Positions 45,522 through 57,887 of a stretch of DNA of 64,000 nucleotides are shown here, in pieces. Source of the DNA: Hyphodiscus hymeniophilus (Eukaryota > Ascomycota > Leotiomycetes > Helotiales > Hyphodiscaceae). Every line of letters starts with the position of its first letter. Position 1 is the stretch's first letter. The stretch is from positions 62,001-126,000 of the forward strand of contig VNKQ01000008.1 in NCBI GenBank assembly GCA_016508695.1, given 5' to 3'. Made by a program: the position numbers and the translations under genes. The notes beneath the pieces were generated by a model. It saw only the letters and a list, made by a program, of their open reading frames with translations. It had not been told where the DNA came from and made no database searches.

Positions 45522-47171
45522 TCAGTCAAGAACAGCTAGCATGTCTTCTATGCGTGTGAACTTGTCTCTTACTTTGCCTTTTGATCGGCCTCGGCCTTTC
45601 TCCACAGCGTCAATCTTTTTCCAGTCTTGCCAGCTCACTCGTCTACACCCTCTTGTTTCGGCTTCTCCTTTCACTCCATCCCAGCCTGCACCCATGTTAT
45701 CGCCCTCTATATTGAGGAATGGAAGATGCCCATACCAGTCTTCGGTGATCGCATCCGCAGTTGCGAAGGCATCTTGCATCGTGCTTGCGATTACTCCAGT
45801 GGGCCCCCTTTTGACCCATCCGGCACAATACATTCCAGGAATATGTTGGGCAGCGCCAGACTTCGACCACCCCTCGTTATCATTAATGACACGGCCCAAT
45901 TGATCGTTTGGAATTATTCCAAGTCGATCGTTAAATGGAATTCCAAGGTCTGGGAAGCCTGGAAGTCCTTCTGATTTGTATCCAATTGAACGGAAAGCCA
46001 GTGACGCTGGAATATCAATGGACTCTCCTGTCCCAATAGCTTTTGCAATGGGATCAAACACTTGTGGCTTTAAAGATGTCTTCTCAAAAACAACACTCCC
46101 TAGTTGTTGTGACGATGAAGATGTGGCAGTGAAAGACGTTGGAGACAGGCAAAAGTCTAAAGACCACGATTTTGGTGCGGAGAGCACAGAAGCACTCGAT
46201 CCCTTCTTCAATATCTCCATAATCCGCCTTGGGCGCCTGGGCAGCTTGGATAAATCTTCAGGCAACAAAGATTCATCGATGGGATGAAACCCAACAGATG
46301 GTAATTTAGTTAATTCTCGAATTTCTTTGATGGTAAAGGCTGCCTGTAGTTTCATCAGTACCATTCAACACGCATTTCACAAGACCAACCTGCAAAGGTC
46401 CCCTCCTACCCACAACCCTGACTCTGTTGATCTTGCTCTTCCGTAAAGTCTCGACAGCATTCCCTGTGATATCCGTTGAACTCAAGACCTCCGGGTCCTG
46501 CAGCAATATCCTCGCAACGTCCAGCGCCACATTGCCCTGCCCTATAACCACAGCTTCTTCACCCTGCGTGAGATCTGGCGCCAGATCCGCATACTCAGGC
46601 AGACCGTTATACCATCCAACGAATGCCCTGGCAGAGTATATGCCTTTCAATGTATCTTCCCCTGGTATCCCAAGTTCTCGATCTCGGGAAGCTCCATAGG
46701 CAAAAAGTATGGCATCGTAACGAGGCAATAATGACCGTAGAGGTAGTGCGGATTGGTGATCTCCGATGGCTATATTACCAATAAAATTGAATCTCGGCGA
46801 CTCTGCGACTTCTTCGAACTTCTCTTCGCAATTCTGTGGCCCCTTAGCTCATTGTCGGGCTCTTTCGATGAGGGAGAGCTTGCCTTCACTTCAGGATGGT
46901 CCGGCGCAACGCCAAAGCGAACAAGACCGAATGGTACAGGCAAATGCTCGTACATATCCACGACCGAGTTCTCGATCTTCGACATTACTTTATAAGCCGT
47001 ATAGAACCCCGCAGGTCCGGACCCGATGACTGCCATTCGAAACGGTCTCCCATCGTGAGCTCTAGATTCCGTGATATATCGCCGCCGCGTAAAGAATGTC
47101 GGATTACGATCGAATTTGAAGATACGATTTATGCATCGTGAGCGAATCCAAGGTCGAGCAATCTCGTTCAT
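45522..47171 (-). CDS. ARH1: NADPH:adrenodoxin (ferredoxin) oxidoreductase
   Basis: Three exons, 47171-46884, 46833-46390 and 46343-45522, give 517 aa. The N-terminus is an arginine-rich mitochondrial presequence. FAD binding is shown by AVIGSGPAGFYTAYKV and PVPFGLVRFGVAPDHPEV, NADPH binding by VVIGQGNVALDVARIL and RVRVVGRRGPLQ, and the closing flavin strand by IPGMYCAGWVKRGPTGVIAS. The first intron is a GC-AG intron: the coding sequence runs EVK, then gcaagc to ccacag, then NCEEKFEEV, exactly the family sequence. The enzyme passes electrons from NADPH to matrix ferredoxin for Fe-S cluster, heme A and, in yeast, coenzyme Q synthesis. It is divergent from the next gene over 217 bp. Confidence 0.92.
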
Positions 47172-47388
47172 TGTCCCTCTTCACTCGGACAGTCAAATCG
47201 TCATGAGGCGTTGAAACTCTCAGAGCAAGGTCTCGTTGCTGGGTCAGGCTTCAGCCTCGCCGCTTATTTACTTACACCATAACCGAAGACAATGCGATCC
47301 TTGCCCATACCGTCATTCACATATCTTCTTATCTAACAAGATTCCTGAACATCTTAAAGTCTACACCTCGGGATTGAATTGTCTTACG
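47172..47388. promoter_or_regulatory. Bidirectional promoter region, ARH1 / membrane protein
   Basis: 217 bp between divergent start codons. No motif recognised. Confidence 0.4.
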
Positions 47389-49042
47389 ATGCCTGTCCAG
47401 CCTCCATTCCTCTATGATCCAGTGAAGCAGGATACTTCCAGACCGTTCAACGATTTCGATCCCAAGAGCGTGACTCGCGCAGCTCAAGCCCCCAAATGGC
47501 GCAAACCGAAGCCTGATGGGCCTTTGGTCTCGTTCAACCAGCATCCTGAGTAAGTCTGAGGATATACTAATATCGTTTGAGACGTTTATTAACTGCGCAT
47601 AGTTCATATCTCATTCTCCCATATGGAAATATAAATGCGAAGCCAATGAACCCATCAGTGAAGAAATGGGTCAAATGGCTGCGGATTGTCCAATTGATTC
47701 TACGATGCTTTGAGCTACTATGCGCGATCGGCCTCCTCGTCTTGATGATTCTTCTTAAAGGAGTTGATGCTACCGCAGCGTGGATCATGAGGATAGTACC
47801 GGGTATTGCGATTTTACACACGGTCTACGGCATCTATCACCTGGGACGAAAGCCATCTGGAAGAACACCAGCATCATCCGCCTCGTACATGCTGTTCGCA
47901 TCTTTCTTTGATGTCTCAATCGTACCTTTCTATGCCTTTAGTGCGCTGGTCGCAGATACCAAAGAAAGCGGATGGTCAACACTCCTCTCAAACCAAGCAC
48001 TCACTTCGATCTTCTCAAAGGTGGTCTTCTATCTCGCAGCAGTCGGTGGTGGTCTACACCTTGTCTCCCTAGTCATATCCCTCTACCTGGCCGTCACCTT
48101 CCGCAAAATCACCAAGCTTCCTCCTGACATGAACCCACTCGAAGATAACCTCACATCCCGCCATAAACGCAACAAGTCCTCCATATCGACCACTACCACA
48201 GGCTCCGAGAAACGAATATCCGCTCCTCTAGAGAGCAAACGCAGCTCAGCAACTACCTACGAGGATCTCTCCCGCCCTCCGACCATTCCTTTCCTCCATA
48301 CTCGCACCCTTTCGACAGACTCCTTCTCAACTTACCGCTCAACACCACCTCAATCCCGCGATGGACGTCTTGACCTCCCAAGCCGACAGTACCAGATCTC
48401 CTCTCCTCGGTCCTCTCCTCGTCCCTCAGCTGCTGCAGATGCAGTAAAGCGTAACTCCGGGTACGGTGTACCAACTCCCAAGCGCACATCGTACACCGAA
48501 GTACCCCTCTCCGACAACTCCTCAACGCGCTCTTCAAAGAAAATGGGAAATATGCAAGAAGCATGGTACACGGCGGACTCCCTACCCCCCGCTCAAGTCG
48601 TGCTTCGTCGCCCAAGAAAGCAGCCTACGCGCCCTTGCACCAAGCCCACGAGTCCTCGGAAAATATCTCCTTCGCCCTACCAAATCCATTAGAGGCCAAC
48701 CCTCCCACGCCGCGCCATCAGCAATTCCCACGCGATTCCCCGCTCGCCGAGATCAGCAACAACAGAGCAAGTACAGATATTGCCGACTCCGGGTCTCGAT
48801 TCCGCGAGAGTATGCCGCAGAGGGAGAACTTCAAGGCCAAGTACTATGGCGAGCTGAAGCCTGGCACTCCACCTGTGATGGTGGGCAATAACAGACAAGT
48901 GTCTTCCGGGACCGACTTTGTTAATAAAGGAGGCTACAAAGTTGACAGACGAGAAGTGAGTGGGAAGATAGCAGAGGAGGGCCGAGGGGGTGGGTGGGGG
49001 ACTCGATTCAGGAAAATCAGCGGACTTGGTAGCCATTCTTGA
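47389..49042 (+). CDS. Fungal membrane protein, frame interrupted at a C6 run
   Basis: I do not recognise a named family, but the N-terminal half looks like a conserved ascomycete membrane protein. Exons 47389-47549 and 47603 onward give a short cytosolic start, then four hydrophobic helices (LILRCFELLCAIGLLVLMIL; IMRIVPGIAILHTVYGIY; YMLFASFFDVSIVPFYAF; VVFYLAAVGGGLHLVSLVI), then a long Ser/Pro/Arg-rich tail. At 48585-48590 (six C) the reading frame must move by one: before it the frame is NMQEAWYTADSLP, after it TPRSSRASSPKKAAYA and on to the stop at 49042. Without the shift the protein would end at 48692. A lost C (genome or assembly) is the simplest explanation; I found no convincing intron. 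Confidence 0.6.
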
Positions 49043-49211
49043 ATTTGAGTTGATTTAGAGTTTATGACTTGTTTTTGTTTGGCGTATCTGGGTTGCAGAC
49101 TATATACACTATGCTGTGTTGGATATCTTTCGGATGTGGTGTTCTGTACAGATATATGGAATATAATGAATGCCCGATCAGCCCGAGCTCCAAAACTCCA
49201 GATATGCACAA

Positions 49212-52200
49212 TCATTGTGAACCTGGTTCCTCTACGCCTTGGTGTCTTCTAATGTACCCTGCCCAGTCCGTAGCGCCCGCATTCGCATCATTCGGGTTTT
49301 CATACTCCCTCCAACCCAGCTCATCCCAAATACCCAATCCGGACAGATGCCTCATCGTGGGTCTCCCATGAGGACAATTCCAGGGTTTATCTAGCTCTCC
49401 TAGATGGCCGACAACTTTCTCCATCTGTTTGTGAGTGAGTGTTCGACCGATCATAATGCTACTCCTACAAGCTCTCATCGCGAACATCTTCCGAACTTTT
49501 GAGGGACGAGGGACAGTCCCTTGTGGTGCTTCCGAAAGAAGGACAATTAATTCCTCCAGATCCGTGAGAGAGAAAGCCGTTTCACGGCTCAGGGGAAGGC
49601 TGACGAGCTTGCATCGTTGTCCGATTGGCGAGTCTCCTGATTGATCGACAGTGACGACGAAGCCACTGGTCTCCAGTGCTGAGAGGTTCTCAATTACGAT
49701 CTCTTCTTCCATAGCAGTAAGATCGAGCTTCTTCGGATATACGAGACGCTGAGACTGTACAATGGTGGTTGATTGGAGACGCTCAAAGTTGTACTTCTCG
49801 TCTGAAGCATGCTGGTCGATGATGAACAGATCATCTGCTCTCCGGGGACCGTCGTCCGACTGGGTAGCTGAGGATCGTGAAGCAAGTATGAAGCCGAGGT
49901 TGAATTGCCCAACGATCTTCATTTTGGAGAAGTCGCTCTTGGAAATTGTCAAAGACAACTTCTCCTCTGCCCTATCCGAGTCCAAAGCTTCATCATTGGC
50001 TTTCACGGCAGTCGATTCGTGGAAAGAGTTGAGGCCTTTATCCAGCCTCTGAATTTGCTCACTGATTCTGGACGTATCGGTATTTAGGTATTGAACAAGG
50101 TTTATGGTTGTATCTTTTCGCTTTTTCGCACCTTTGAGAAGCCCTTTGGTCCGTAAGATCTGGTCTTGAGAAGCTTGAACTGCGTTATCCTCGGCCACCT
50201 GAAGCATTTCTTGTATTTTTGCCTCTTCCCGAGCTTTCTTCTCTTCCTCATTAACATCTTCTTCATATTCATCATCTTGGAAATTGAGAATGGAGGAATC
50301 CACTTCCTCCGCCTTCACAACAATCGAGCTCGATGGCGAAACGACTGCAGCCGGCGCTTCTACGCTTTCCTGGGTAGGACTGGGGCTTTCTAGTAGTAGC
50401 GACGAAGGCAGCGCAGGAGCACCGTCCTCATCCGAGTCCTCTGATGCTGAAGGCTGCTGCATCGTGCCGGGAGCCGCGAAACGTTCTGTCAATGAGCTTC
50501 CAAACGACGGAAGTGAAATAGTGGAAGACTTCAATCGGCTTGCGCCATGGGATGCGGCAGCGTCAAGTCGTAGGTTACTTGGGCATGGTGTACCAATCGA
50601 ACTGGTGACTGTGTGGTCTCCGATGGTGATGGTGGCAGTTTCCCCTAGGGTTCTCCGAGGTCCTGGGGTTTTTGAGAATACGTTTGAAATGGTCGACGAT
50701 AGCTTTGATGGAGACGGGATCGCTGGGACCGGCTGCTCATGTGGCTGATCCCCTTGATCATCATCTACTTCAGGTTGATGTGATTCAGACACAACTTGAC
50801 TGAAATTCTGATCTAATGCCTCTTGGGAATGAGGGGCCCTCGAGGATTGAGTCGAAGCGACAGAACTAGCGACAGAAATGTCTGGCTCCGGCTCGCCATT
50901 ATTAGGGGCCCCTGATTGCTCTGACTCTTGTCCTAGCTTCTCGGTGAGCCGGCGCTTGTCTTTGGAGAGGCTCGCATGACCCTCATTAGCAGCCTTGAGT
51001 GGTTGGGGCTTTCGAGCAGGCTGGTCCGTTCGATCTTCGGTTTTCCTCCCAAGCCAGTTTGAGATCAGGCTGACAGCTCCACCGTCGCGATTCATAGACT
51101 CTCTGGATACCGCTCCACGCCCGGGTTTAGGGTTGTAAGGCTCCTCTTGGTCATGATCGTCAAAACTCTGCGCTCTGGTTGACGACCCAGACCCGTCATC
51201 TGATTCTTCACCTTCGGTGGATTCGGTCATGGTTGATGAAGCTTTCACCGACGCAGTATTTTCACGACTGATGGTCAGTTGCTTGTACGAAGGTTGCCTC
51301 TGCGCAGGCAGCTGTGAAATTGGCACTGTGTAGTCCTGAGATTCAAAAAGCTCAGTGAGAGCTACCTTCAAGTTCTCCAACATCCGTGTTTGGTCATGTA
51401 GTAGGATAGTCCTCTTGTCCGGGCTAACATTAACGTCGTACATATGAGTGTCCAATTCTATATTTGCAAATATGAAAGGAGACTGCGAAGTATTATAGCC
51501 CTTGTAGACCTCGTTGAAAGCCTTTGCAACCTGAGGTAGACCGCAAGGTCTCGCGTTGACGAAGAACATTTGCCTGTCTGGAGTGTGCCGTCCCTCACCG
51601 AAAGCTGGGCGTGATATGTGACCCAAAATCCGAATGTCCTTCTTTCCTGCATCTCCTTTTGTACTGCATCTTTGACTCGGGTCGCTGGTTGGCTCCAATT
51701 CGAGTTTGAGGTCCATGGGAACCAGGGCAGTTAACGTCTTGGCACCGAAGACATTGATAATGTTCTCCCGGGTCGTTTGGTTGCCTTTCGTTGAGAAAAG
51801 GGTCGTCTTCTTTCCCTTCCCAGCTTGTTGCGTGACTGAGAACTTGATTCCTGTCTGAATGCATGCATACTGACCCAAGACTGCAACGACTCGACCCCAC
51901 TCTCTTTTGATGTTTCGTTCCAGCTCTCGTCTTCTGACTGGAAGATTATTGAACAGACTTTCCACCGAAACAGTTGTCCCCTTTTGTGCCGCTACGATAC
52001 TCGTTCCCTTCAACGCCCCGGACACCTCAAATTCGAGTCTCGTCCCTTTCGGGGCATCTTGTGCCATGCATGTTATGACGGAGAATCGAGATAGAGCGCA
52101 GAGCGAAGATAAGGCCTCACCACGAAATCCAAATGTCTGGAGAGTCGTGAGATCGGAATACGTAGATAGCTTGGAGGTGTGATGCTTGAGGGCGAGCGTC

Positions 52201-52517
52201 TCGTAATTGTGCGGGGAAATGCCGTCGCCATTGTCTTGTACTTCGATCGCCTCGAGCCCTTGGTCCTTGAACCGCACCTCTGCAGAGGTATTCGTAAGAT
52301 AATCTCTGAAACTCGTTGCTGGGTCACAAACCAACACTTGTCGCACCTGCATCAAGACTGTTCTCCACCAGCTCTTTCACGACCGAGCAGAGATCGACGA
52401 TGACTTGACCGGACTGTATTTGGTGAACCTAAGATTGGCACAATCGTTAGCTACGTATACCAAAGCACAATTAATATTTCATACCGTCCGGCCCTCGATG
52501 GGTTTTATGGTGGCCAT
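49212..52517 (-). CDS. PMS1: DNA mismatch repair protein PMS1 (MutL homologue)
   Basis: Three exons, 52517-52485, 52428-52332 and 52279-49212, give 1,065 aa. Splicing restores a typical MutL start: MATIKPIEGRT, VHQIQSGQVIVDLCSVVKEL, VENSLDAGATSVEVRFKDQG. The GHKL ATPase motifs are complete (ENSLDAGA, DNGDGI, TFGFRGEALSSL). A long disordered linker follows, then the C-terminal dimerisation and endonuclease domain with DQHASDEKYNFE (the metal-binding DQHAx2Ex4E motif) and CRSSIMIGR. The protein forms MutL-alpha with MLH1 and nicks DNA in mismatch repair. The gene ends 170 bp from the previous gene, convergently. Confidence 0.95.
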
Positions 52518-54212
52518 GACATGGTTGCTAAATGATGATGGCAGTGGGGAAGGCGGGAGACGCGATTTATTTGAGTGGAGTGGTCTTCGCGTCCGGGTGT
52601 CACTTCAACTCTTTTCTTACCGTAAGTGCTTGTACTTCTTGGTCTGCCAATTCCAAGTGGGAGTAACTCGGCGATCTCGATATATTTGGCCAGGTGCTTC
52701 AATGATACCATATGTCTACTGCTACTACTATTGACTCTTATTCATGCCTCCTTTATTGTTTTCTGCACTTCAACATTTCGTGTCCGAAAACACTATCATG
52801 ACCAGTAGAGTTCTCCTCACTTGAATATCATCTGCGCATGATTCCTAGCTGTATCATCCTGCAATGAACATGCAAGATACCACATGGCTCATACTCCAGA
52901 AAGATGCATCTATCGGCTACAAAGTCCTATTCTTGTTAACTTCCGCCTAGTCACGTGTGTCATCCCCTTTCACGTACGCCTTTACGAGAGGATGCCATAT
53001 CTCAAGGCTGCCATATCGCAAGGCTGACTCGTACCAACCTTCTTGCTAGACTGCATATGAGAATTCGAAGTTGGCTCGGTTCCTGTCTCATACCTACGGA
53101 ACTAACGCAGACTCAAAGACTCATTGTTGCTGCTATACGAATCGAAGATGTTCCCCACGGAGGTGTCTTCGCTAGAGGAGTTTCTGGAAAGCATTTTTGA
53201 GACTCATTCCCCGTTCTCTATGGGTTTAAATATCCTCACGACTAATAGCAAGGCCAGAATATTCAGATCATGAGCGGATGCATGACTGTTCTTTACGTGA
53301 TTCTTTGATCGTCTTTTATTCCTCTGACTGTAACTTTATTCCTTTGACCATCTCTTATTCTGCTGCCTACTCCTTCCAACCATGCCTCACGATTCTTTTT
53401 ATGCGTCAGAACTGGTGCCTACGTCCTCAAGTGGTGATGGGACTGTTAGCAAAATCCTCGGGGCGCCCGACGAAACGTCTGCCGTAGATCCGATCGCCGT
53501 GGGTTTCCCAAGTTTCCAACGTCCGGACTCACGGATTCACTAGTCGATAAGGTTCACCTAGCGCATGGCCCATGTTGTTTGTCATTTGAGATCCAACGAT
53601 ATATTCGTCCATTCCTGACCCAAAGAACCTGGTTATTAAAGCTTTCCATAAAATCTCGATTTTCATTGATCAATGTTACGAGGGTCAGGCTGCAACATAA
53701 TTCGCCTCGGGCACGTGCACAGAGCCTCGAAGGAACAAGGCTAGATTGCGAAGATGGCAGTATATTTTAGGGTTCCTTTCCTACAGTAGGTTGTCTGGTG
53801 GCCTTAGCTGATACCATTAGCTCCACTGACCAGCAAAGTATGGCGGTCATATGAAGTTCTAATTGGTGATATTCTGGATACATGCTTGTAAATCCGGCTG
53901 ATATGGCATCTATACAGGCTCGAAGGCGATACGGACTACGGCCAAGCTATGTTCTAGTAGACTAGTAGCCAAAGGAAGTATACATAGACCACCGAAATGA
54001 TGTGGGTAGTTTCACAATTCTCTCAATTATACTCAAGGCTGACAGCTCTAATTCGTAACGTCGTAAAGACTATTATCAGCTTACAACTGGCCTTTGCCCT
54101 GAGGATTGTCAAAGCCTCTTCCTATTCAAAATGTATTGAGGCTCAGGAGGCAAGAAATACCACGAAGCCCTTCAGAATCCATACATAAGAACAAGAAGAA
54201 TTCATACCGACA
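52518..54212. other. Intergenic, no gene supported
   Basis: About 1.7 kb holding the PMS1 promoter and the upstream region of the Nudix gene. Short frames (52955-53200, 53278-53487, 53579-53770) show no motif. Confidence 0.35.
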
Positions 54213-54917
54213 ATGTGTTCTACAATACTGGAGTCAGACTCGTCAGGGAGCTCTCCATTCTCTCCAACGTACACAAAATTTCTCATTGACAGCAGAGACA
54301 AAATGTCTTTGTCCCAGCCAACAACCCCGGAATTTTACGTCTCCCCAGCAGTCCAGCATCTCTCAATCCACTTGGACACGTTTCTCTACCAGAACCCTGA
54401 CGTTGACCGACTTGCAGTGGGAGCATTAATCATCCATCCAAACACTGCAGCTACAAACTCTCCACGCCTGCTCCTCGTTCAGCGCTCAAGCTCCAACCGC
54501 GTCTTTCCTCTAGCCTGGGAAGTTCCCGGTGGGCGCACTCACAACACCGATGCAACCATCTTGCACTCCCTCGCCCGTAAGGTGACCGAAGAGACAAACA
54601 TGCGAGTCAACAACATCGTGAGACAGGTAGAAGAGATAGAATATCTCACCTTGCAAGGTGTTCGATGGGCTAAACTGTGCTTTCTGGTTGGTGTGGATCA
54701 GGTTACAGGCTATGAGGCGATTGAGAATGTGCCGGTGAGCATTACCAGAGGCTCGCATCGAGCTTTGAGATGGGCTTCTCGGACTGTGATTGAAGAGGTG
54801 GAGGTCATGACGGAGGGGCAGAGGAATGTGATGAGGAGCGGGTTTGCGGCTTTTGAGGAGTGGTGTAATGAGGGCAACGTCAATATGGACGAGAGGATGG
54901 TGTTACTCTACCTGTGA
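54213..54917 (+). CDS. Nudix-like hydrolase with an altered Nudix box
   Basis: Single-exon frame of 234 aa; Met31 (54303) is a likely alternative start since the family usually begins near MSLSQ. The fold is recognisable: AVGALIIHP, PRLLLVQRSSSNRVFPLAWE, VPGGRTHNTDATILHSLARK, VTEETNMRV and WAKLCFLVGV. The Nudix box in this fungal group is usually GG…D…ILHAVAREL.EETGL. Here Arg-Glu is replaced by Arg-Lys and the Gly after EET by Asn, while the two catalytic-type Glu remain. Nudix enzymes hydrolyse nucleoside diphosphate derivatives such as NADH, ADP-ribose or capped nucleotides. The substitutions may reduce or alter activity. I cannot name a substrate. Confidence 0.65.
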   Translation: MCSTILESDSSGSSPFSPTYTKFLIDSRDKMSLSQPTTPEFYVSPAVQHLSIHLDTFLYQNPDVDRLAVGALIIHPNTAATNSPRLLLVQRSSSNRVFPLAWEVPGGRTHNTDATILHSLARKVTEETNMRVNNIVRQVEEIEYLTLQGVRWAKLCFLVGVDQVTGYEAIENVPVSITRGSHRALRWASRTVIEEVEVMTEGQRNVMRSGFAAFEEWCNEGNVNMDERMVLLYL

Positions 54918-56159
54918 GGGTGATGGTCGATGCTCGATGATGGATCAAATGGGATACATACGATCAACTAAGGAAGCACACAGTTTAGAAGAGAGTGCAA
55001 GTGGTGTCAAAGGACTGGACTGGTGAAAGGGTCACTTTCGCAGACTGTTTCGAGATCAAGAAGGTGGGAATGATCCTCTCGGTTGTCGGCGAAGATACGG
55101 ACATGATCCAGGGGCAACTCTACAGTCAGATATATCAATTGAGACAGTGTTGTCAATGAACACGTCTCGAGTTACATAACAGAATGATGTGATGCCATCA
55201 ATCAACGTCTTGATGAACCTGATACTGTCTTTGGACTTGTTTCACAAACAGTTAGAGCGAAAGAAATTCCTCTTAGTCGAAAGACTGGAATCTCACGGCT
55301 TGCAATGTTGCTGCGAAGTTCTAACGTCATTATACCTTACTTTATCCGAATCAACTCAATTGTGACAGAAGTCGTGTTTTGAAAGTCTCAAACCATTCCT
55401 ATATAAAAGTAAAGTCCACCTTGCGCCGAGCCTGTCTCAGCGTCCTTTCGTATCTTTTGTAATATATGAAAATCTTTACATAAATGCGCTACGCAATATC
55501 CGTAGCCTGACTACCAATGCTGAGATAACTCTAGAATCCCATATAATGATGGCACCTAATATAAGAAACTATAGGTTCCTTCATTTTTGGGCTGTATAGT
55601 CATTTCAAAGGCGTGACGATAACGAATAAGCGGACATGGAATGTCAATGAGGCCTCTTCCGGAAACATGATGCATCAAGGATGGAAGAGTCCTGAATTTG
55701 TCGCCATGTCACTAATTCACTGGGAGGCAACGACTGTAGATCGATCAAGCACGAAGTTTCAATTACCAATTAGTATTTTCTGGATTGGAGCAGTTTTCGG
55801 TTCAAGGTGATGAGGGAGTGGGAGCTGAATGACGAGTATCAACTCTTGATTTACAGGAGACTAGCATTTGACTCATGAACATACATTATTTACTCCCGCC
55901 CAGTGTGTGAAGTGTCACGGAAGGTGGTGGAACCCCAAATATATTGTGAGAGACTTCTCCTTATCGTAGGTATCATCCAACGTGGGGCAAAGTATGTACC
56001 TCTATTGGTCTACTCTTTAGCTATGTTCGTCTATCGTGATATTTTTACAGAATCTGTGTAGTCGTGTGCCGGGTATCTTCTGTATTCCAGGAAGCCCAAT
56101 ATTCCAATATTCCAAACGCCCATCCAATGCAAAGTCGTATCTCATCGTTTCTAAGATCT
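54918..56159. other. Intergenic between convergent genes
   Basis: No gene supported over about 1.2 kb; it contains the 3' ends of the Nudix and GH76 genes. Confidence 0.35.
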
Positions 56160-57887
56160 CTATCCAAGCGATGCAATTGCCAAAACTCCCGCGCCAATGA
56201 CAACTAGACATCTCGGAGGATCAAAAGCCCTTTCCGCATCACTTTTCTGCGTCGCCGTAGGGGTCGCCGTCGCCGTCGTCGTCGCGGTCACTGCATGAGG
56301 ATCGGTATTAGTTTGAGTTGGCTGGAGAGAGTTGCTTGGAGTCAACTGTCTATTTGGAATCAAAGCACTGGTCCATACAGTAGCATCGCTTGGAAAAAGG
56401 GATGTTGTTGACGAAAAAGGAACAAAGCTTATCTGGGTACCCTGACTTATGACCGATGAAGACATCCATTGCGTGGAAGTCTCATTGCCATAAATCGTGA
56501 GCTCAGATCGACTCGACTATTGACAGATGGACGATGAATACGTACTACTAGGTACCGGGGCGGTACTGCTAGGCGCTGTAACCATCAAATGTACCTGATC
56601 GCTATGCAGAGGTGGGACACTGTCTTGAATCAGGAGCCCCTGAAGTGTCTCCAATGCACTCATTTGCTGGCCCACCCCATATACTCCATCGTAATGTCCG
56701 TAATACCAATGCTCCCCACATGTCACCCCATCGAAGCCTCCAGAACACGATTGTGCTGCTGCCAAGGAAGACGTTCGTAGAAGAGTGGTTATGGCGGTGG
56801 TAGTGAAAGGTGCCATCAAAGTAGAGGCCCACATAAAGCGCGAGAGATAGCCCTTGAAAGAATACTGGTCATTATCGCATGTTTGAATGGTCTCGCAAGC
56901 GGGCTCGAACATGATGTCTGTTGCGTTGTTGTACGGGGAGAAGAAGTTTCCGGTGGCATTGAGAAATCCTTGTGTTCGCGTCTCCCAAAGCGACGAGCCA
57001 TTAGTGTAGTTATACATGATGGCCGATCCGTACAGATAAATTCCAGCACTGTAAGTCCAAATAACACGATCTTGATCTGAGCAGTTCTTCGTGTCGTCCG
57101 TGCCATCGTACACATGCCAATCCTGCGTGATGAGGCCAATGTCCAAGGACCAGGTTAAACTCTTCTCTGCCCAATCGACGTATGTCTGATTACCGGTGAA
57201 CCTGGCCAGTCGTGCGGAGAGTTGGAAGAATGCACCATTCGAGACCGAATTCTTGTAGTCGTAGCCACTGTTAAACGAGAAGATTTGCCACTTCAATCCT
57301 CCATTGCAAGATGTCTCGTCCCAACGTCTGACCTGTGTATTCCAAAGATTTTCCGTTAGTTCCACCCAGGAGTAGTTTCCTACAGTGGGCTGAGGATAAT
57401 CTTTTTCGGCGGCAGACATTGTTGCGAATCCCCAAAAGGCCTGATCGTCATTCCCTTCGTCCTTCTGTTGCCTCGGAACCATGTAATCGTAGAGTGGGCC
57501 AACTTGCGAGAGGAGGGCTTGTGTCGTGACATTATTGTATGTCGAATCGCCGGTGAAGTGATAGTAATCGAGTAGTGCTCCCCACATTGCGCCAGCCTCC
57601 CACCAGTAGTAAGGTTGAGGAAGAATCCCAACTGTCTCCTGTGTATCCGTTATGTTTCCCGTGTAGTACTTCACGAGGCCGTATGCAACGATCCGCGTGG
57701 CATTTTTGACTGAATCTGAGTAACCATTAGCATAGTACAAGCTCGGCAGAGGAAATAGAGGAAAATTCGAGCAAGAGTAGAGGAAATGGAAATGCTCACT
57801 GGAATCGGTGACATTGAGCTCAACTGCTTCAGATAGTGGGGCAACAGTGGCCAGCAAAGTAACGAGAGCTCTCAGTGCGACCCTCAT
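56160..57887 (-). CDS. GPI-anchored GH76 alpha-1,6-mannanase-like enzyme (DCW1/DFG5 type)
   Basis: Proposed exons 57887-57800, 57715-56595 and 56516-56160 give 521 aa. A signal peptide (VTLLATVAPLSEA) is followed by GH76 features: VAYGLVKYYTGN, YYWWEAGAMWGALLDYYHFT, EGNDDQAFWGF (catalytic Asp pair), NGAFFQLSARLARFTGN, WTYSAGIYLYGSA, FKGYLSRFMWAS. The tail is Ser/Thr-rich and ends in a hydrophobic stretch, as for GPI anchoring. Both introns are multiples of three (84 and 78 nt), so unspliced RNA stays in frame. The first removes a 28-codon insert absent from relatives. The second ends with the in-frame TAG at 56517-56519, so the apparent stop is the 3' splice site. DCW1/DFG5 proteins tether GPI mannoproteins to wall glucan. 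Confidence 0.8.

Noticed and set aside
52280..52355. A PMS1 start within the long frame beginning at 52355
   Set aside because: That part of the frame is intron sequence. Splicing from 52332 to 52279 gives the canonical LDAGATSVEVRFKDQG.
57716..57799. A 28-residue hydrophobic insert near the N-terminus of the GH76 protein
   Set aside because: It has GTGAGC, a GCTAAT branch-like site and a CTCAG end, is a multiple of three and is absent from the family pattern, so it is an in-frame intron.
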